A stretch of 64,000 nt of DNA from Streptomyces sp. NL15-2K (GCF_030551255.1 NZ_CP130630.1:7979501-8043500); one strand, 5' to 3'; positions 18,203-28,273 are shown, numbered from the stretch's first letter. Program-made: numbers and translations. Notes: generated from the letters alone by a model not told the origin.

Positions 18203-18835
18203 TCACACATCCCCCGCGATCGTGTTCCGCTCGCTGGGCTGGACGTACACCAGGCCGTCGCCCTCGAAGCGGATCTGGAAGGCCTCGCCGCCGCCCTCGC
18301 CCATGAACGTGCGGAACGTCACACCGGATTGGAAGGACTGCCGCAGGTTCCCCTGGTGCGCGATGTACGCCCCCGGGTCGACGGTCAGCGGATACTGCGC
18401 GCTGACCCGCAGCACGACCGCAGGCCCGTCCGACATGATCGCCGCCTGCCCGTGTCCCTCGACGGTCGTCGTGAACAGCCCGTTGCCCTGCGAGGCGCCG
18501 CGCATTCCGGTGAACGACGTGCCGGTCCGCAGTCCGGAGTCGGTCGCGAGCAGGTTGCTCGACTCCACGTACAGCTTGTCCCCCTGGAGACCGACGAGGT
18601 TGATCTCCGAGGCCCGGTCCGCGAACCAGCACGTCCCGTGCCCCTTCACCTCCATCAATGTCATCTGCTCGCCGGTGATCCGCCGGGTCACCATCCCCCG
18701 GATGCCCTCACCGCCGCCGCTGAGTTTCTTGAAGTCCATCTGACCGTCGTACGCGACCATCGAGCCGTTCTTCGCCTTCACGGCATCCCCGGTCATGTCG
18801 ACGGCAAGCACCTTGCTGCCTTGAAGTCGGAACAT
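18203..18835 (-). CDS. AIM24-family protein (first of three)
   Basis: A 210-residue AIM24 protein beginning MFRLQGSKVLAVDMTGDAVK, with NGLFTTTVEGHGQAAIM aligned to the same block of the second gene and FEGDGLVYVQPSE at the end. The start is tentative, since no strong ribosome site precedes the ATG at 18835 and an in-frame GTG lies two codons upstream. It heads the three-gene operon. Its promoter must lie in the 158 bp shared with the divergent DUF3817 gene. Confidence 0.82.
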   Translation of the reverse strand: MFRLQGSKVLAVDMTGDAVKAKNGSMVAYDGQMDFKKLSGGGEGIRGMVTRRITGEQMTLMEVKGHGTCWFADRASEINLVGLQGDKLYVESSNLLATDSGLRTGTSFTGMRGASQGNGLFTTTVEGHGQAAIMSDGPAVVLRVSAQYPLTVDPGAYIAHQGNLRQSFQSGVTFRTFMGEGGGEAFQIRFEGDGLVYVQPSERNTIAGDV

Positions 18836-18943
18836 CGCCACGCAGTGAAGGTAGCCGCAGGGCGGGCTCCGCGGACAGAGCCCAGGGGTGGAGACGCACC
18901 CTGAACGCACCCTTAGGGGAGTCGTTTGCCACAATGGGCGAAC

Positions 18944-18965
18944 GTTTGTGCTCGCATTCACAAAC
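18944..18965. promoter_or_regulatory. Dyad in the AIM24/DUF3817 divergent gap
   Basis: GTTTGTG and CACAAAC form 7 bp perfect arms separated by 8 bp, 28 bp upstream of the DUF3817 start. It could be an operator for either direction; no protein can be assigned. Confidence 0.35.
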
Positions 18966-18993
18966 CCGACGTCTCTCCCACCGAAGGTGACCC

Positions 18994-19338
18994 GTGGACA
19001 TCAAGACCGCCACCGCCATTCGCCGCCTCCGCCTCGTCTCGGCCCCCGAGGCGGTTTCCTTCCTCCTCCTGCTGGTCTGCTCGGTGCTGAAGCGGACCAC
19101 GGACTTCAACGCGGTCCCCGTGATGGGGATGATCCACGGCGTCCTCTTCATCCTGTACGTGATCTTCTGGGCCGACGCCTGGAACCGCACCAAGTGGTCC
19201 CTGAAGACCGCCGCCCTCTACTTCGTCCTCTCGGTCCTGCCCACCGGCGGTTTCTTCGCCGAGCGCAAGCTCAGGCGTGAGGCCGAGGACGCGGTCATCG
19301 CCTCCCGCGCCCGCAAGGAAGGGATCGTGAGCGCGTGA
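18994..19338 (+). CDS. DUF3817 small membrane protein
   Basis: A 114-residue integral membrane protein with spans near residues 18-35, 43-62 and 70-88; [13 protein letters not shown] and a charged tail end it. The family has no assigned function. It starts at a GTG at 18994 and its stop overlaps the next gene's GTG (GTGA). A second DUF3817 gene at 32928 has the same layout (IHG..., W, P...GGFFAERK versus AHG..., W, P...AAFFVERK). The two paralogues bracket the 13 kb pigment/TetR block. Confidence 0.85.
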   Translation: MDIKTATAIRRLRLVSAPEAVSFLLLLVCSVLKRTTDFNAVPVMGMIHGVLFILYVIFWADAWNRTKWSLKTAALYFVLSVLPTGGFFAERKLRREAEDAVIASRARKEGIVSA

Positions 19339-19637
19339 TCGTCGCCTTCTCCGTGACGCCGCTGGGCGTCGGCGAGGACGTGGGGGAGTACGTCGCCGAC
19401 GCCGTGCGGATCGTGCGTGAGTCCGGCCTGCCCAACCGCACCGACGCGATGTTCACGTCCGTCGAGGGCGAGTGGGACGAGGTCATGGACGTCGTCAAGC
19501 GCGCCGTGGCCGCCGTGGAGGCCCGTGCGCCGCGCGTGTCCCTGGTCCTCAAGGCGGACATCCGCCCCGGGGTGGAGGACGGGCTCACCTCGAAGGTGGA
19601 GACGGTCGAACGGCATCTGGCCCAGCGGGCGGAGTAG
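19335..19637 (+). CDS. MTH1187/YkoF-type small ligand-binding protein
   Basis: A 100-residue ferredoxin-fold protein: [20 protein letters not shown], then [20 protein letters not shown] and [12 protein letters not shown], the pattern of the MTH1187 thiamine-binding-like family (formerly DUF77). It is translationally coupled to DUF3817. Only 5 bp separate its stop from the stop of the convergent ABM gene that opens the pigment cluster, so the cluster's left border is extremely tight. Confidence 0.88.
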   Translation: MIVAFSVTPLGVGEDVGEYVADAVRIVRESGLPNRTDAMFTSVEGEWDEVMDVVKRAVAAVEARAPRVSLVLKADIRPGVEDGLTSKVETVERHLAQRAE

Positions 19638-19642
19638 GCCGC

Positions 19643-19966
19643 CTACCGAGTCGCCGCGTCCGTGACGTGGAAGACCGCCGTCCACCGGTCGTCGTGCAGG
19701 CAGGCGTTCAACGGCTCGACCAGAGCCGTGTGATCGGGGTCGGTGCGCCACTGTTTGACGTGTTCGAGGCTCTCCCACTCGCTGGTGAGCAACCAGCGAG
19801 TGGGATCGTCGACGGAGCGGCACAGCTGTTCTCCGAGATGCCCGGGGGAGCGCTCGGCGCGTTCGAGCACGCCCTGATAGGACTTCACGAAGTGCGCTTC
19901 CATTCCGTCTCGCACACGCAGCAGCCGAACGACCCGCACACGTGCCGGAACCTGGGTGCTGTTCAC
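19643..19966 (-). CDS. Antibiotic biosynthesis monooxygenase (ABM) protein
   Basis: A 107-residue single-domain ABM protein: RVVRLLRVRDGMEAHFVKSY, SPGHLGEQLCRS, WLLTSEWESLEHVKQWR. Such dimeric ferredoxin-like enzymes oxidise aromatic polyketide intermediates without a cofactor. It starts at a GTG at 19966, two bases from the P450 stop, so it is the second gene of a P450-ABM unit. The same signature (GHLxxQLCxS ... WLxTSEW) occurs in the N-terminal domain of the 384-residue protein at 28.3-29.5 kb, so they are probably paralogues acting on the same polyketide. Confidence 0.87.
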   Translation of the reverse strand: MNSTQVPARVRVVRLLRVRDGMEAHFVKSYQGVLERAERSPGHLGEQLCRSVDDPTRWLLTSEWESLEHVKQWRTDPDHTALVEPLNACLHDDRWTAVFHVTDAATR

Positions 19967-19967
19967 G

Positions 19968-21227
19968 TCAGGACGGGTCGAGGACGACGGGAAGTTCCGC
20001 CAACCCGCGGAAGGCGGGGAACGGTACGGTCAGCCAGCGCGCGTCTTCCGGGGGGCCGGCCAGGGCCATGCGAGGGTGCCGGCCGAAGAGCGTGGTGAGA
20101 GCGATCTGCATCTCCAGACGTGCCAGCGGCGCGCCGGCGCAGTAGTGGGGGCCGACGCCGAACGCGAGATGGGTCGCCTGGACGTTCGGGCGCGTGACGT
20201 CCAGCCGGTTCGGATCGGCGAAGGCTTCCGGGTCACGGTTGGCCGAGGTGATCGAGATCTGGACGAGCGCGCCCTTGGGGATGAGCGTGTCACGGATCAC
20301 GAGGTCTTCTTTGGCGTAGCGGAAGGTCGAGTTCTCCACGGACGACTCGAACCGGAAGATCTCTTCGATGGCCGCGGCCGTCGCGCCCGCATCCTGCAGT
20401 GCCAGTCGCTTCTGCTCCGGTTGGGTGAGCAAATGGTAGACGGCGTTGCCGATCTGGTACGCCGTCGTCTTGTGGCCTGCGAAGAGCAGCACCCACGCTG
20501 TGGAGACCAGTTCGTGGTCGGTGAGCGCGCCTTCCTCGTCCCTTGCTGTGACGAGGGCGCTGAGCAGGGCTCCGTCCGGCTCCTGCCGCTTCCGTGCGAT
20601 CAGATCCACCAGATAGTCGCGCAGGTTGCCCTCGGCCAGTTCCAGCGCCTTTCTCGCCTCCGGACCGAAACCGGTCCGAGCGACGGTGCTGGACCATTCC
20701 TGGGCTTGCGTGCGTTCGTTTTCCGGGACGCCCAGAAGTTCGCAGATCACTTGGAGCGGCAGCGGGAAGCAGAACTCCGGGAGCAGGTCCACGGGCTCCG
20801 AAGCCGAGCACTGGTCCAGCAGTTCCGCAGTGATCTTCTGGACACGCGGACGCAGTGACTCCACCCTTTTCGGGGTGAAGGTGTTGCCGACAATCCTCCT
20901 GAGCCTGGTGTGCTTCGGAGGGTCCGAGAAGAGCATGTTGTCGTCCAGGGCGATCGACGAGTCACCGAAGATGCGGTGGTAGGCGTCGATGGCGCCGTAC
21001 ATGTCCTTGCTCAGGCGCGGGTCGGCCAGGGCGGCGCGCGCGTCGTCATACCGAGTGATCAGGTACGTCTCGACGCCGTGGGGCGGTGACAGCGGGCATA
21101 CGGGTGCCGTCTCCCGGAGCTTGGCGTAGACGGGATGCGGATTGGCGCGGAACTCCCGGCTGCAGGACGAGGCCGCGGCCGCGGCCTCATCGGACGACAA
21201 TTCCTCGGATGCGAACGCTTGCGTCAT
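19968..21227 (-). CDS. Cytochrome P450 with unusual I-helix
   Basis: A 419-residue soluble P450 from the ATG at 21227 (MTQAFASEEL), chosen over an upstream in-frame ATG because GGGACGAG precedes it and the length fits. Heme ligand Cys363 lies in FGVGPHYCAGAPLAR; the K-helix pair is in EEIFRFES. The I-helix reads LLFAGHKTTAYQ: the usual acidic residue before Thr-Thr is Lys (codon AAG), which should alter proton delivery. It is divergent from the FAD monooxygenase across 198 bp and coupled to the ABM gene. A tailoring oxidation of the pigment polyketide is likely. Confidence 0.9.
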   Translation of the reverse strand: MTQAFASEELSSDEAAAAASSCSREFRANPHPVYAKLRETAPVCPLSPPHGVETYLITRYDDARAALADPRLSKDMYGAIDAYHRIFGDSSIALDDNMLFSDPPKHTRLRRIVGNTFTPKRVESLRPRVQKITAELLDQCSASEPVDLLPEFCFPLPLQVICELLGVPENERTQAQEWSSTVARTGFGPEARKALELAEGNLRDYLVDLIARKRQEPDGALLSALVTARDEEGALTDHELVSTAWVLLFAGHKTTAYQIGNAVYHLLTQPEQKRLALQDAGATAAAIEEIFRFESSVENSTFRYAKEDLVIRDTLIPKGALVQISITSANRDPEAFADPNRLDVTRPNVQATHLAFGVGPHYCAGAPLARLEMQIALTTLFGRHPRMALAGPPEDARWLTVPFPAFRGLAELPVVLDPS

Positions 21228-21425
21228 GTCTCGTCCCGGGGGTCGGTGGATTCCAACGGTCAGTGGCACGGTTTCCCGTGCGGCACTGCGAGGCAAACGT
21301 TGCTGGGCCATATGGGTCGGGTCACCGTATGAACTGTGCATATGTAAGTCCCACTTGGTAAACACTGACTGTCAGGCCGGTCCTCGACCCCCGGACTGGG
21401 CACCGCCGAATGAGGTAGGAAATCA

Positions 21426-23063
21426 GTGAGCGGACGCACAGCGGAATCAGTGGAAGTACCAGTTCTCATCGTAGGCGGATCCCTGGTGGGTCTTTCCACC
21501 TCCGTGTTCCTGGGACGCCTCGGAATTGAGCACATGCTCTTGGAGCGGCATGGCGGGACCTCGACGCACCCGCGTGGTCGCGGAAACAATGTGCGCACCA
21601 TGGAGATTTTCCGGACCGCCGGACTGGAGCCGAGTATCCGGGAGGCCGCCTCGGCGCTCGCCGGGAACGACGGCGTTCTTCAGGTGGACACCCTCGCCGG
21701 CGGTCAGCGCCGCTGGATCATCCGGGACATCTCCGCAGGCATCGACGTGTCTCAAGTCAGCTCTTCGGACTGGTGCCTGTGCAGTCAGAACGATCTCGAG
21801 CCGGTACTGCTGAGCCATGCCCGCAGGCAGGGGGGAGACATCCGCTTCAGCACGGAGATGCTCTCCTTCACACAGGACCGAGAAGGAGTCCACGCTCAGG
21901 TCATGCACCGGGACACCGGTGAGACATATACCGTGCACGCTGATTTTCTGGTGGCTGCCGACGGGCCCCGAAGTCCTGTTCGCAAACGGCTGGGTATCAG
22001 TCAGTCAGGACCCGGTGAGCTCTTCCACAACGTCAGCGTCACCTTCCGCAGCAAGAGGCTCAAGGACTACATCGGCGAAAAGAACTTCGTCGTCTGCTAT
22101 GTGACGAACCCGGAGGGAGAAGGGGCGCTGCTGCCGGTGGACAACGAGGAACGATGGGTGATCCATGTTCCTTGGTTCCCCGACCGAGGCGAATCACTGG
22201 AGGATTTCACCGACGACCGCCTGGTGGCTCATGTCCGCGCGGCCGCCGGCGTGCCGGACATCGATGTGGAGATCACCGGGAAGGCCCCCTGGCACGCCTC
22301 GAAGCGTGTCGCGGACACCTACGCACAGGGCCGGATCTTTCTGACCGGTGACTCGGCACACGAAATGCCGCCGACCGGTGCGTTCGGCTCCAACACCGGA
22401 ATCCAGGACGCGCACAATCTCGCCTGGAAGCTGGCCGCGGTGCTCCGCGGCTGGGCCGGCCCGCCCCTGCTGGACAGTTACGAGCAGGAACGACGCCCTG
22501 CCGCCGTCGCGACCAGCACGCGGGCGGCCGTGCAGGCGGTCGAGGAGGAGCACCCGGGATTCACTCCCGCGGCGGGACGCAACGACGACCCGGCGGATCT
22601 CATGACCGTCGCGCTCTGCTGCCGCTACGCGTCGAACGCTGTCGTGGGTGCCTCCCCGGAGCGGCCGGTGGTCCCGGAGACCTTCCAGCTCGGCGGCGAC
22701 CCGGGCAGCCGTGCACCTCATATGTGGGTCATGAGAGACGGCGTCAGGATCTCCACGCTGGATCTGTACGAGCGTTCCTTCGTGGTCCTCGCCGGGCCCC
22801 GAGGCCATGAGTGGCGGAACGCGGCGAAGAAGGCCTCCGAGACCCTGGGCGTTCCGGTCGAGTCGTATCTCGTGGGGCCCGGCCAGGACCACGACCTCGT
22901 TCCCGACCCGGACGACGACTGGGCGAAACTGCACGGCACGGCCGAGGACGGTGCCGTCCTCGTACGCCCGGACGGTTACGTCGCGTGGCGGGCCCACGCC
23001 GAGATCCCGCAGGCCGATCGCCTGCTGACGAACGTGCTGCGGACGGTACTCGGCCGCACCTGA
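21426..23063 (+). CDS. FAD-dependent aromatic polyketide hydroxylase (WhiE ORFVIII-like)
   Basis: A 545-residue PheA/TfdB-type flavoprotein: dinucleotide motif VLIVGGSLVGLSTSVFLGR at 13-31, HPRGRGNNVRTMEIF, the DG motif VAADGPRSPVRK and the GD motif IFLTGDSAHEMPPTGAFGSN, then a thioredoxin-like C-terminal domain. The GTG at 21426 follows TAGGAAA. Homologues hydroxylate angular or pentangular polyketides; the whiE hydroxylase is the closest match in context. In classical whiE loci this gene is divergent from ORFI; here it converges on the core operon and is followed 14 bp later by an amidohydrolase. Confidence 0.9.
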   Translation: MSGRTAESVEVPVLIVGGSLVGLSTSVFLGRLGIEHMLLERHGGTSTHPRGRGNNVRTMEIFRTAGLEPSIREAASALAGNDGVLQVDTLAGGQRRWIIRDISAGIDVSQVSSSDWCLCSQNDLEPVLLSHARRQGGDIRFSTEMLSFTQDREGVHAQVMHRDTGETYTVHADFLVAADGPRSPVRKRLGISQSGPGELFHNVSVTFRSKRLKDYIGEKNFVVCYVTNPEGEGALLPVDNEERWVIHVPWFPDRGESLEDFTDDRLVAHVRAAAGVPDIDVEITGKAPWHASKRVADTYAQGRIFLTGDSAHEMPPTGAFGSNTGIQDAHNLAWKLAAVLRGWAGPPLLDSYEQERRPAAVATSTRAAVQAVEEEHPGFTPAAGRNDDPADLMTVALCCRYASNAVVGASPERPVVPETFQLGGDPGSRAPHMWVMRDGVRISTLDLYERSFVVLAGPRGHEWRNAAKKASETLGVPVESYLVGPGQDHDLVPDPDDDWAKLHGTAEDGAVLVRPDGYVAWRAHAEIPQADRLLTNVLRTVLGRT

Positions 23064-23077
23064 GAAGAGGACAGGCA

Positions 23078-24070
23078 ATGACATCAGCCGCCTTCGACGG
23101 CCCCGCCGCGGGCCGAGTGGACGTCCACCACCACTTCACCGCGCCGGCCTGGCTCGACTGGGCAGAGCAGCGAGGCGTCATCCACCGCGAAAAGCTGCCC
23201 TGGTGGACCCGCTGGGACCTGAACGCGGCCCTGGAGCTCATGGACAAGGCGGGCATCGCCACGTCCGTCATGACGGTGGCGATGCTCGGACGGCTCCGCG
23301 AGCGGACGGAGCGTCAGGACAGCGCACGGGTCGCCTTGCGGGCGGCGGCCGACGTCGTGGAGAGCCATCCCGCACGCTTCCGGTTCTTCACCCCCGTGTT
23401 CCTCGACGACCTGGAACTCTCCCTGTGGAGCCTCGAATACGGCCTCGACGAGCTCGGTGCCGTCGGGGTGAGCACGAGAACGAGCATGGACGGTGTCTAC
23501 CTCGGCGACGAGACGCACGACCGCCTCCTGCGGGAACTGAACGACCGGTCCGCGGTCGTCAGTACCCACCCCATGGACGTGCCGGCGGGAAAGGGCGGAG
23601 CTCCGGGCAGTACGGGGCTGCCGGGCATGCCGCCCTTCGTGTGCGACTTCCTTGTCGACACCACGCGTGCCGCCATCAACCTCATCAAGAACGGCACCCT
23701 GGACCGTTATCCGAATCTCACCTTCATCCTCCCGCACGGCGGAGGCTTCCTCCCGTACATGGCGACCCGGCTCGAACTCTTCGGCGGGCATCTCACTCCC
23801 GAGATCGAGCCCGGCCGTGTCCGCGACTACCTGCACCGGTTCTACTTCGACACGGCGGGCCCCATGTCCCCGTCGGCCACGCCCACCCTGATGGCCACCG
23901 TGGACCCCGGCCACATCCTCTTCGGCACGGACTGGCCGCCCACCCCCGCGCAGGTCATCGCCGACATCACGACACCCGCCCTGGACAACGATCCGGTCAT
24001 CTCCGACCAGCAGCTCCAGGGAATCAACCGCGACAACGCCGTACGTCTGATGCCCGAACTCGCCCGCTGA
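23078..24070 (+). CDS. Amidohydrolase-2 family metal enzyme (possible decarboxylase)
   Basis: A 330-residue TIM-barrel protein from the ATG at 23078 (AGAGGACAGG upstream). The metal-binding HxH is in VDVHHHF at residues 14-20; FILPHGGGFLPY supplies a further His and GTDWPP the catalytic Asp, as in ACMSD and resorcylate decarboxylases. It follows the hydroxylase by 14 bp, so both are one transcript. Removal of a carboxyl group from the polyketide, or hydrolysis of a ring, is the likely role (inference). Classical whiE clusters do not carry it, so the product may differ from the usual spore pigment. Confidence 0.85.
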   Translation: MTSAAFDGPAAGRVDVHHHFTAPAWLDWAEQRGVIHREKLPWWTRWDLNAALELMDKAGIATSVMTVAMLGRLRERTERQDSARVALRAAADVVESHPARFRFFTPVFLDDLELSLWSLEYGLDELGAVGVSTRTSMDGVYLGDETHDRLLRELNDRSAVVSTHPMDVPAGKGGAPGSTGLPGMPPFVCDFLVDTTRAAINLIKNGTLDRYPNLTFILPHGGGFLPYMATRLELFGGHLTPEIEPGRVRDYLHRFYFDTAGPMSPSATPTLMATVDPGHILFGTDWPPTPAQVIADITTPALDNDPVISDQQLQGINRDNAVRLMPELAR

Positions 24071-24080
24071 CGAGAAAGGA

Positions 24081-24110
24081 CGAGCCGGTACGAGCCGGTA
24101 CGAGACGGTA
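24081..24110. repeat. Three 10-bp tandem repeats
   Basis: CGAGCCGGTA, CGAGCCGGTA and CGAGACGGTA follow one another directly after the amidohydrolase stop and just before the terminator hairpin. Confidence 0.8.
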
Positions 24111-24113
24111 CGA

Positions 24114-24156
24114 GAAGGCCGCTGCCCGCGCTCCCTCCGCGCGGGCAGCGGCCTTC
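24114..24156. terminator. Bidirectional terminator between convergent operons
   Basis: Perfect 17 bp arms (24114-24130 and 24140-24156, starting GAAGGCCGCTGCCCGCG) enclose a 9 nt loop and are followed by CTTCGTT. It lies between the amidohydrolase stop and the cyclase stop, so it can end transcripts from both sides. Confidence 0.88.
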
Positions 24157-24161
24157 TTCGT

Positions 24162-24497
24162 TCACCGGGCGGCGGCGTCCCTTTCCCAGTGGTAGAAGCG
24201 CTCCGCCATGGCGTCCTTCGGGCTGCGCCAGGTCTCCGGGTCGTACGCGCTGACGTACGCGGCGAGCTTCCGGCTGATGTCGCGGAACTCGGGGTGCTCG
24301 GACACGCGTGCGATGGCGGGCCCGGGGTCCTGCTCGGCTTCGATGAGGTGCATGTACACATCGCCGAACTGGAAGAGGGAACGCCGGGTCACCCCGACGA
24401 GGTGCGGGAGTTCGCCGCGGTCGGAGGCCGCGAAGACCTCGGCGATGTCCGGAGCCGACTGCGGGGCCATCCGGGCGACGATCAGGGCGTGGTGCAT
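24162..24497 (-). CDS. TcmI-type polyketide cyclase (WhiE ORFVII-like)
   Basis: A 111-residue ferredoxin-fold cyclase: MHHALIVARMAPQSAPDIAE, LVGVTRRSLFQFGDVYMHLIE and a C-terminal FYHWERD. TcmI-family proteins close the later rings of aromatic polyketides. The ATG at 24497 has GGAGAC upstream. It is the last gene of the leftward core operon, 26 nt after the aromatase gene, and its end is the terminator shared with the tailoring operon. Confidence 0.9.
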   Translation of the reverse strand: MHHALIVARMAPQSAPDIAEVFAASDRGELPHLVGVTRRSLFQFGDVYMHLIEAEQDPGPAIARVSEHPEFRDISRKLAAYVSAYDPETWRSPKDAMAERFYHWERDAAAR

Positions 24498-24523
24498 GAG
24501 GTCTCCTTCCGCGACGGTGTCGC

Positions 24524-25271
<748 letters not shown>

Positions 25272-25302
25272 GCGCGTTCTCCTTCTCGTACAGGTGCGTG
25301 TG

Positions 25303-26550
25303 CTAGGCGGCTGATCCCGAGCCGCGCCGCAGGACCAGCGCCGCGTTGGATCCCATGAGCCCCCGGCTGAGGATCAGGGCCGTGCGGAGCTCGGCCGGGC
25401 GGGCCGTGGAGGTCACCAGGTCGATCTCGTGGCAGATGTCGAAGACGTTCGGTGTCGGCGGTATCTGCCCGTGCTCCATGGCCATCACCGCGGCCGCGAC
25501 GTCCAGCAGGGGTGCCCCGCAGTAGGACCGTCCGATGCCGGTCTTGGGCGCCGTGACGGGCACGCGGGTGCCGTGCGGGCCGAGGGCGTCGGCGAGGGCG
25601 AGGGCTTCGGCGCGGTCCGCATCCGGTATGCCCATCGCGTCGGCGAAGACCACGTCTATCTCCTCCGGTGCGCAGCCGGCCTCGTCGAGGGCGCCACGGA
25701 TCGCGTGGGCGAGTCCCTCCCGTGACCGGTCCCAGCGCGAGGCGCCGGTGAACGTGGCGCCATGTCCCGCCACGGTGGCGCGGACCACCGCGTCACGTCG
25801 GTGTGCGCGCTCCGCGTCCTCGACGACCAGCACGGCACCGCCCTCGGCGGGCACGAACCCGCAGGCCGCCGAGGTGAACGGGCGGTAGGCGCGGGCCGGG
25901 TCCTCGACGGTGCTGAGTTCGGGGTATCCGAGCTGGCAGACCATCGAGTACGGGGCGAGCGGCGCCTCGGCGGCGCCGACCACGACCACGTCGGTTCCCC
26001 GCCGCACGGTCCGGTCGGCGTGCGCCACGGCGTCCAGGCCACCGGCCTCGTCGCTGGCCACCACCCCGCAGGGGCCCTTGAAGCCGCCGTGGATGGATAT
26101 CTGGCCCGTGCTGGCCGCGTAGAACCAGGCGATGGACTGGTAGGGGCCGACGAATCGGGAGCCCTGCCCCCACAGCTTCTGCAGTTCCCGCTGGCCGAAC
26201 TCGCCACCGCCGGATCCGGCGGCGGTGACCACACCGACGGAGTACGGGGCCTCGGCGGCGATGCTGGTGAGCCCCGCGTCCTCCAGGGCCGCACAGGCCG
26301 CGGCCATCGCGAAGTGGGTGAACCGGTCGGTCTGGACGAGGAAGGTCTCCTCGATGAGCGCCGAGGGGTCGAACTCCCGGACCTCGCCGGCGACCTGGAG
26401 CGGAAGGTGCCCGCAACCCTCCCGGGTGATCCGGTCCAGTACGGTCAGGCCCTCCTTGACGGACTTCCAGTAGGTGTCGGTGCTGAGCCCGTTGGGCGCG
26501 ACCACACCGATCCCCGTGACGACGGTGCGCTGGGTTTGTCGACCACTCAT
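25303..26550 (-). CDS. Chain-length factor (KS-beta, WhiE ORFIV-like)
   Basis: A 415-residue ketosynthase-fold protein ([12 protein letters not shown]) lacking the active-site Cys. Aligning [17 protein letters not shown] with the KS-alpha segment [12 protein letters not shown] puts Glu168 where Cys169 would be. Antibiotic-type CLFs usually have Gln at this position, so Glu is worth noting. CLF forms the heterodimer that sets chain length and generates acetyl primer by decarboxylating malonyl-ACP. The ATG at 26550 overlaps the KS-alpha stop (ATGA), ensuring stoichiometric synthesis. Confidence 0.93.
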   Translation of the reverse strand: MSGRQTQRTVVTGIGVVAPNGLSTDTYWKSVKEGLTVLDRITREGCGHLPLQVAGEVREFDPSALIEETFLVQTDRFTHFAMAAACAALEDAGLTSIAAEAPYSVGVVTAAGSGGGEFGQRELQKLWGQGSRFVGPYQSIAWFYAASTGQISIHGGFKGPCGVVASDEAGGLDAVAHADRTVRRGTDVVVVGAAEAPLAPYSMVCQLGYPELSTVEDPARAYRPFTSAACGFVPAEGGAVLVVEDAERAHRRDAVVRATVAGHGATFTGASRWDRSREGLAHAIRGALDEAGCAPEEIDVVFADAMGIPDADRAEALALADALGPHGTRVPVTAPKTGIGRSYCGAPLLDVAAAVMAMEHGQIPPTPNVFDICHEIDLVTSTARPAELRTALILSRGLMGSNAALVLRRGSGSAA

Positions 26551-27815
26551 CGTTTCCTCCCGCCCGGCCTCGTCAGCAGCACGGCGGACTGGAACCCGCC
26601 GAAGCCGCTGCCGACGGAAAGCACGTTGTCGAGCCGGCGAGGGCGCGCCGTACGCGGTACGTAGTCCAGATCGCACTCGGGGTCCGGGGTCTCGTAGTTC
26701 GCCGTGGGCGGCACCACCTGGTGGGCCAGGGCCAGGACACAGGCGACGACCTCGATCGCGCCGATCGCTCCCAGCGAGTGGCCCACCATGGACTTGATCG
26801 AGCTCATGGGGGTGTCGTAGGCGTGGGCACCCAGGGACCGCTTGACCGCGGCGGTCTCGTGACGGTCGTTCTGGCGGGTGCCCGAGCCGTGCGCGTTGAC
26901 GTAGTCGATGTCCGAGGGGTCCACGCGCGCGTGGTCGAGCGCGGTGTCGATGGCCCGGGCCATCTCCAGGCCCTCACTGGTCAGTCCGGTCATGTGGTAC
27001 GCGTTGCCGAACGTGGCGTAGCCGCTGATCTCGCAGTAGATGTGCGCGCCGCGGGCACGGGCGTGCCCGAGTTCCTCCAGGACGAGCACCGCCGCGCCCT
27101 CGCCCATGACGAATCCGTCGCGGTGGGCGTCGAAGGGGCGGGAGGCGTGGGCCGGGTCGTCGTTGTTGGGCGACGTCGCCTTGATGGCGTCGAAGCAGGC
27201 CATGGTGATGGGGGAGATGGGGGAGTCCGACGCTCCGGCTATGCAGATGTCGGCGCGGCCCTCCTCGATGGTGTGGAAGGCGTAGCCCACCGCGTCGAGT
27301 CCGGAGGTGCAGCCGGTCGAGACGGTCTGCACCGGCCCCTGCGCGCCGAACTGCTCCGCGACGACGGAGGCCAGCGTGCTGGGCGAGAACGCCAGGTGCA
27401 GCTGCGGTTCGGCGGCGCGATGGTCGACGTCCCAGCGCTTGCCTCGCTCACTGACCAGGACGTAGTCGTGCTCCAGGCGGGTCGTGCCGCCCACCGCGCT
27501 GCCGAGGGAGACGGCCACGCGCCAGGGATCCTCCTTGTCGAAGGCCACACCGCTGTCGGCCACCGCTTCCGCCGCCGCGGCGACGGCGAACTGGATGTAC
27601 CGGTCGGCGCGTTCGACCAGCTCGGGCGTGAGCCCGTGCGCGAGCGGGTCGAAGTCGCACTCGGCCGCTATACGGGACCGCAGCCCCTCGGGATCGAACA
27701 GGGTGATGCCGCGTGTCGCGGTACGGCCGCCTGAGAGGAGGTCCCAGAACGCCGGTACGCCGATCCCCCCGGGGGCGACGACGCCGATACCGGTGACCGC
27801 CACCCGCCGGGTCAC
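26547..27815 (-). CDS. Beta-ketoacyl synthase KS-alpha (WhiE ORFIII-like)
   Basis: A 422-residue condensing enzyme with a full triad: Cys169 in [12 protein letters not shown], His in [14 protein letters not shown] and His in [12 protein letters not shown]. It starts at a GTG at 27815 that overlaps the cupin stop (GTGA), and its own stop overlaps the CLF start. It elongates malonyl units on the ACP. The run cupin-KS-CLF-ACP-ARO-CYC with these overlaps is diagnostic for a spore-pigment type cluster. Confidence 0.95.
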   Translation of the reverse strand: MTRRVAVTGIGVVAPGGIGVPAFWDLLSGGRTATRGITLFDPEGLRSRIAAECDFDPLAHGLTPELVERADRYIQFAVAAAAEAVADSGVAFDKEDPWRVAVSLGSAVGGTTRLEHDYVLVSERGKRWDVDHRAAEPQLHLAFSPSTLASVVAEQFGAQGPVQTVSTGCTSGLDAVGYAFHTIEEGRADICIAGASDSPISPITMACFDAIKATSPNNDDPAHASRPFDAHRDGFVMGEGAAVLVLEELGHARARGAHIYCEISGYATFGNAYHMTGLTSEGLEMARAIDTALDHARVDPSDIDYVNAHGSGTRQNDRHETAAVKRSLGAHAYDTPMSSIKSMVGHSLGAIGAIEVVACVLALAHQVVPPTANYETPDPECDLDYVPRTARPRRLDNVLSVGSGFGGFQSAVLLTRPGGRKR

Positions 27816-28273
27816 GATGGGGCCCCATGTCGTTCGGGCCGCGCGGCCTCCTGGACGAGCGGGTACGGCTTGAGGTCGTCGCTCTCCGCGACGGCCTCCG
27901 TGTCGACGTGGCCGAGACGCGGCTCCGGCGCCAGCGGGCCCAGATGGAAGACCATCCGGGCTTCCTCGTCCCCGACGTTGCGGAAGCGGTGCCGCATGTT
28001 GATGGGGATCATGAGGCCCTGGTCGGGGCGGAGAGGAAACGTTTCGCCGTCCAGGTCGACCTCCAGGTTGCCCCGGACGACGAAGATGAACTCCTCGGAA
28101 TACGGGTGGTAGTGCTCGCTGATGCGTTCGCCGGGCCGCATGATCGCCAGGCCCATGAACCCGCTCGTGGAACCCACCGTGACGGGGGTGAGCATGGTGC
28201 GCAGGTCGCCGCCGCGCTTGCGGTTGGGCTCGGTCTCGCTCAGGTCCACGATGCGCGGGCGCGTCTTGTACAT
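27812..28273 (-). CDS. Cupin protein (WhiE ORFII-like)
   Basis: A 153-residue single cupin domain: [30 protein letters not shown] is motif 1 with metal-ligand His and Glu residues, and [21 protein letters not shown] motif 2. Cupins of this type accompany nearly all whiE-like clusters and are thought to help ring closure or act as monooxygenase partners. AGGAG precedes the ATG at 28273. The stop overlaps the KS-alpha start. Confidence 0.9.
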   Translation of the reverse strand: MYKTRPRIVDLSETEPNRKRGGDLRTMLTPVTVGSTSGFMGLAIMRPGERISEHYHPYSEEFIFVVRGNLEVDLDGETFPLRPDQGLMIPINMRHRFRNVGDEEARMVFHLGPLAPEPRLGHVDTEAVAESDDLKPYPLVQEAARPERHGAPS

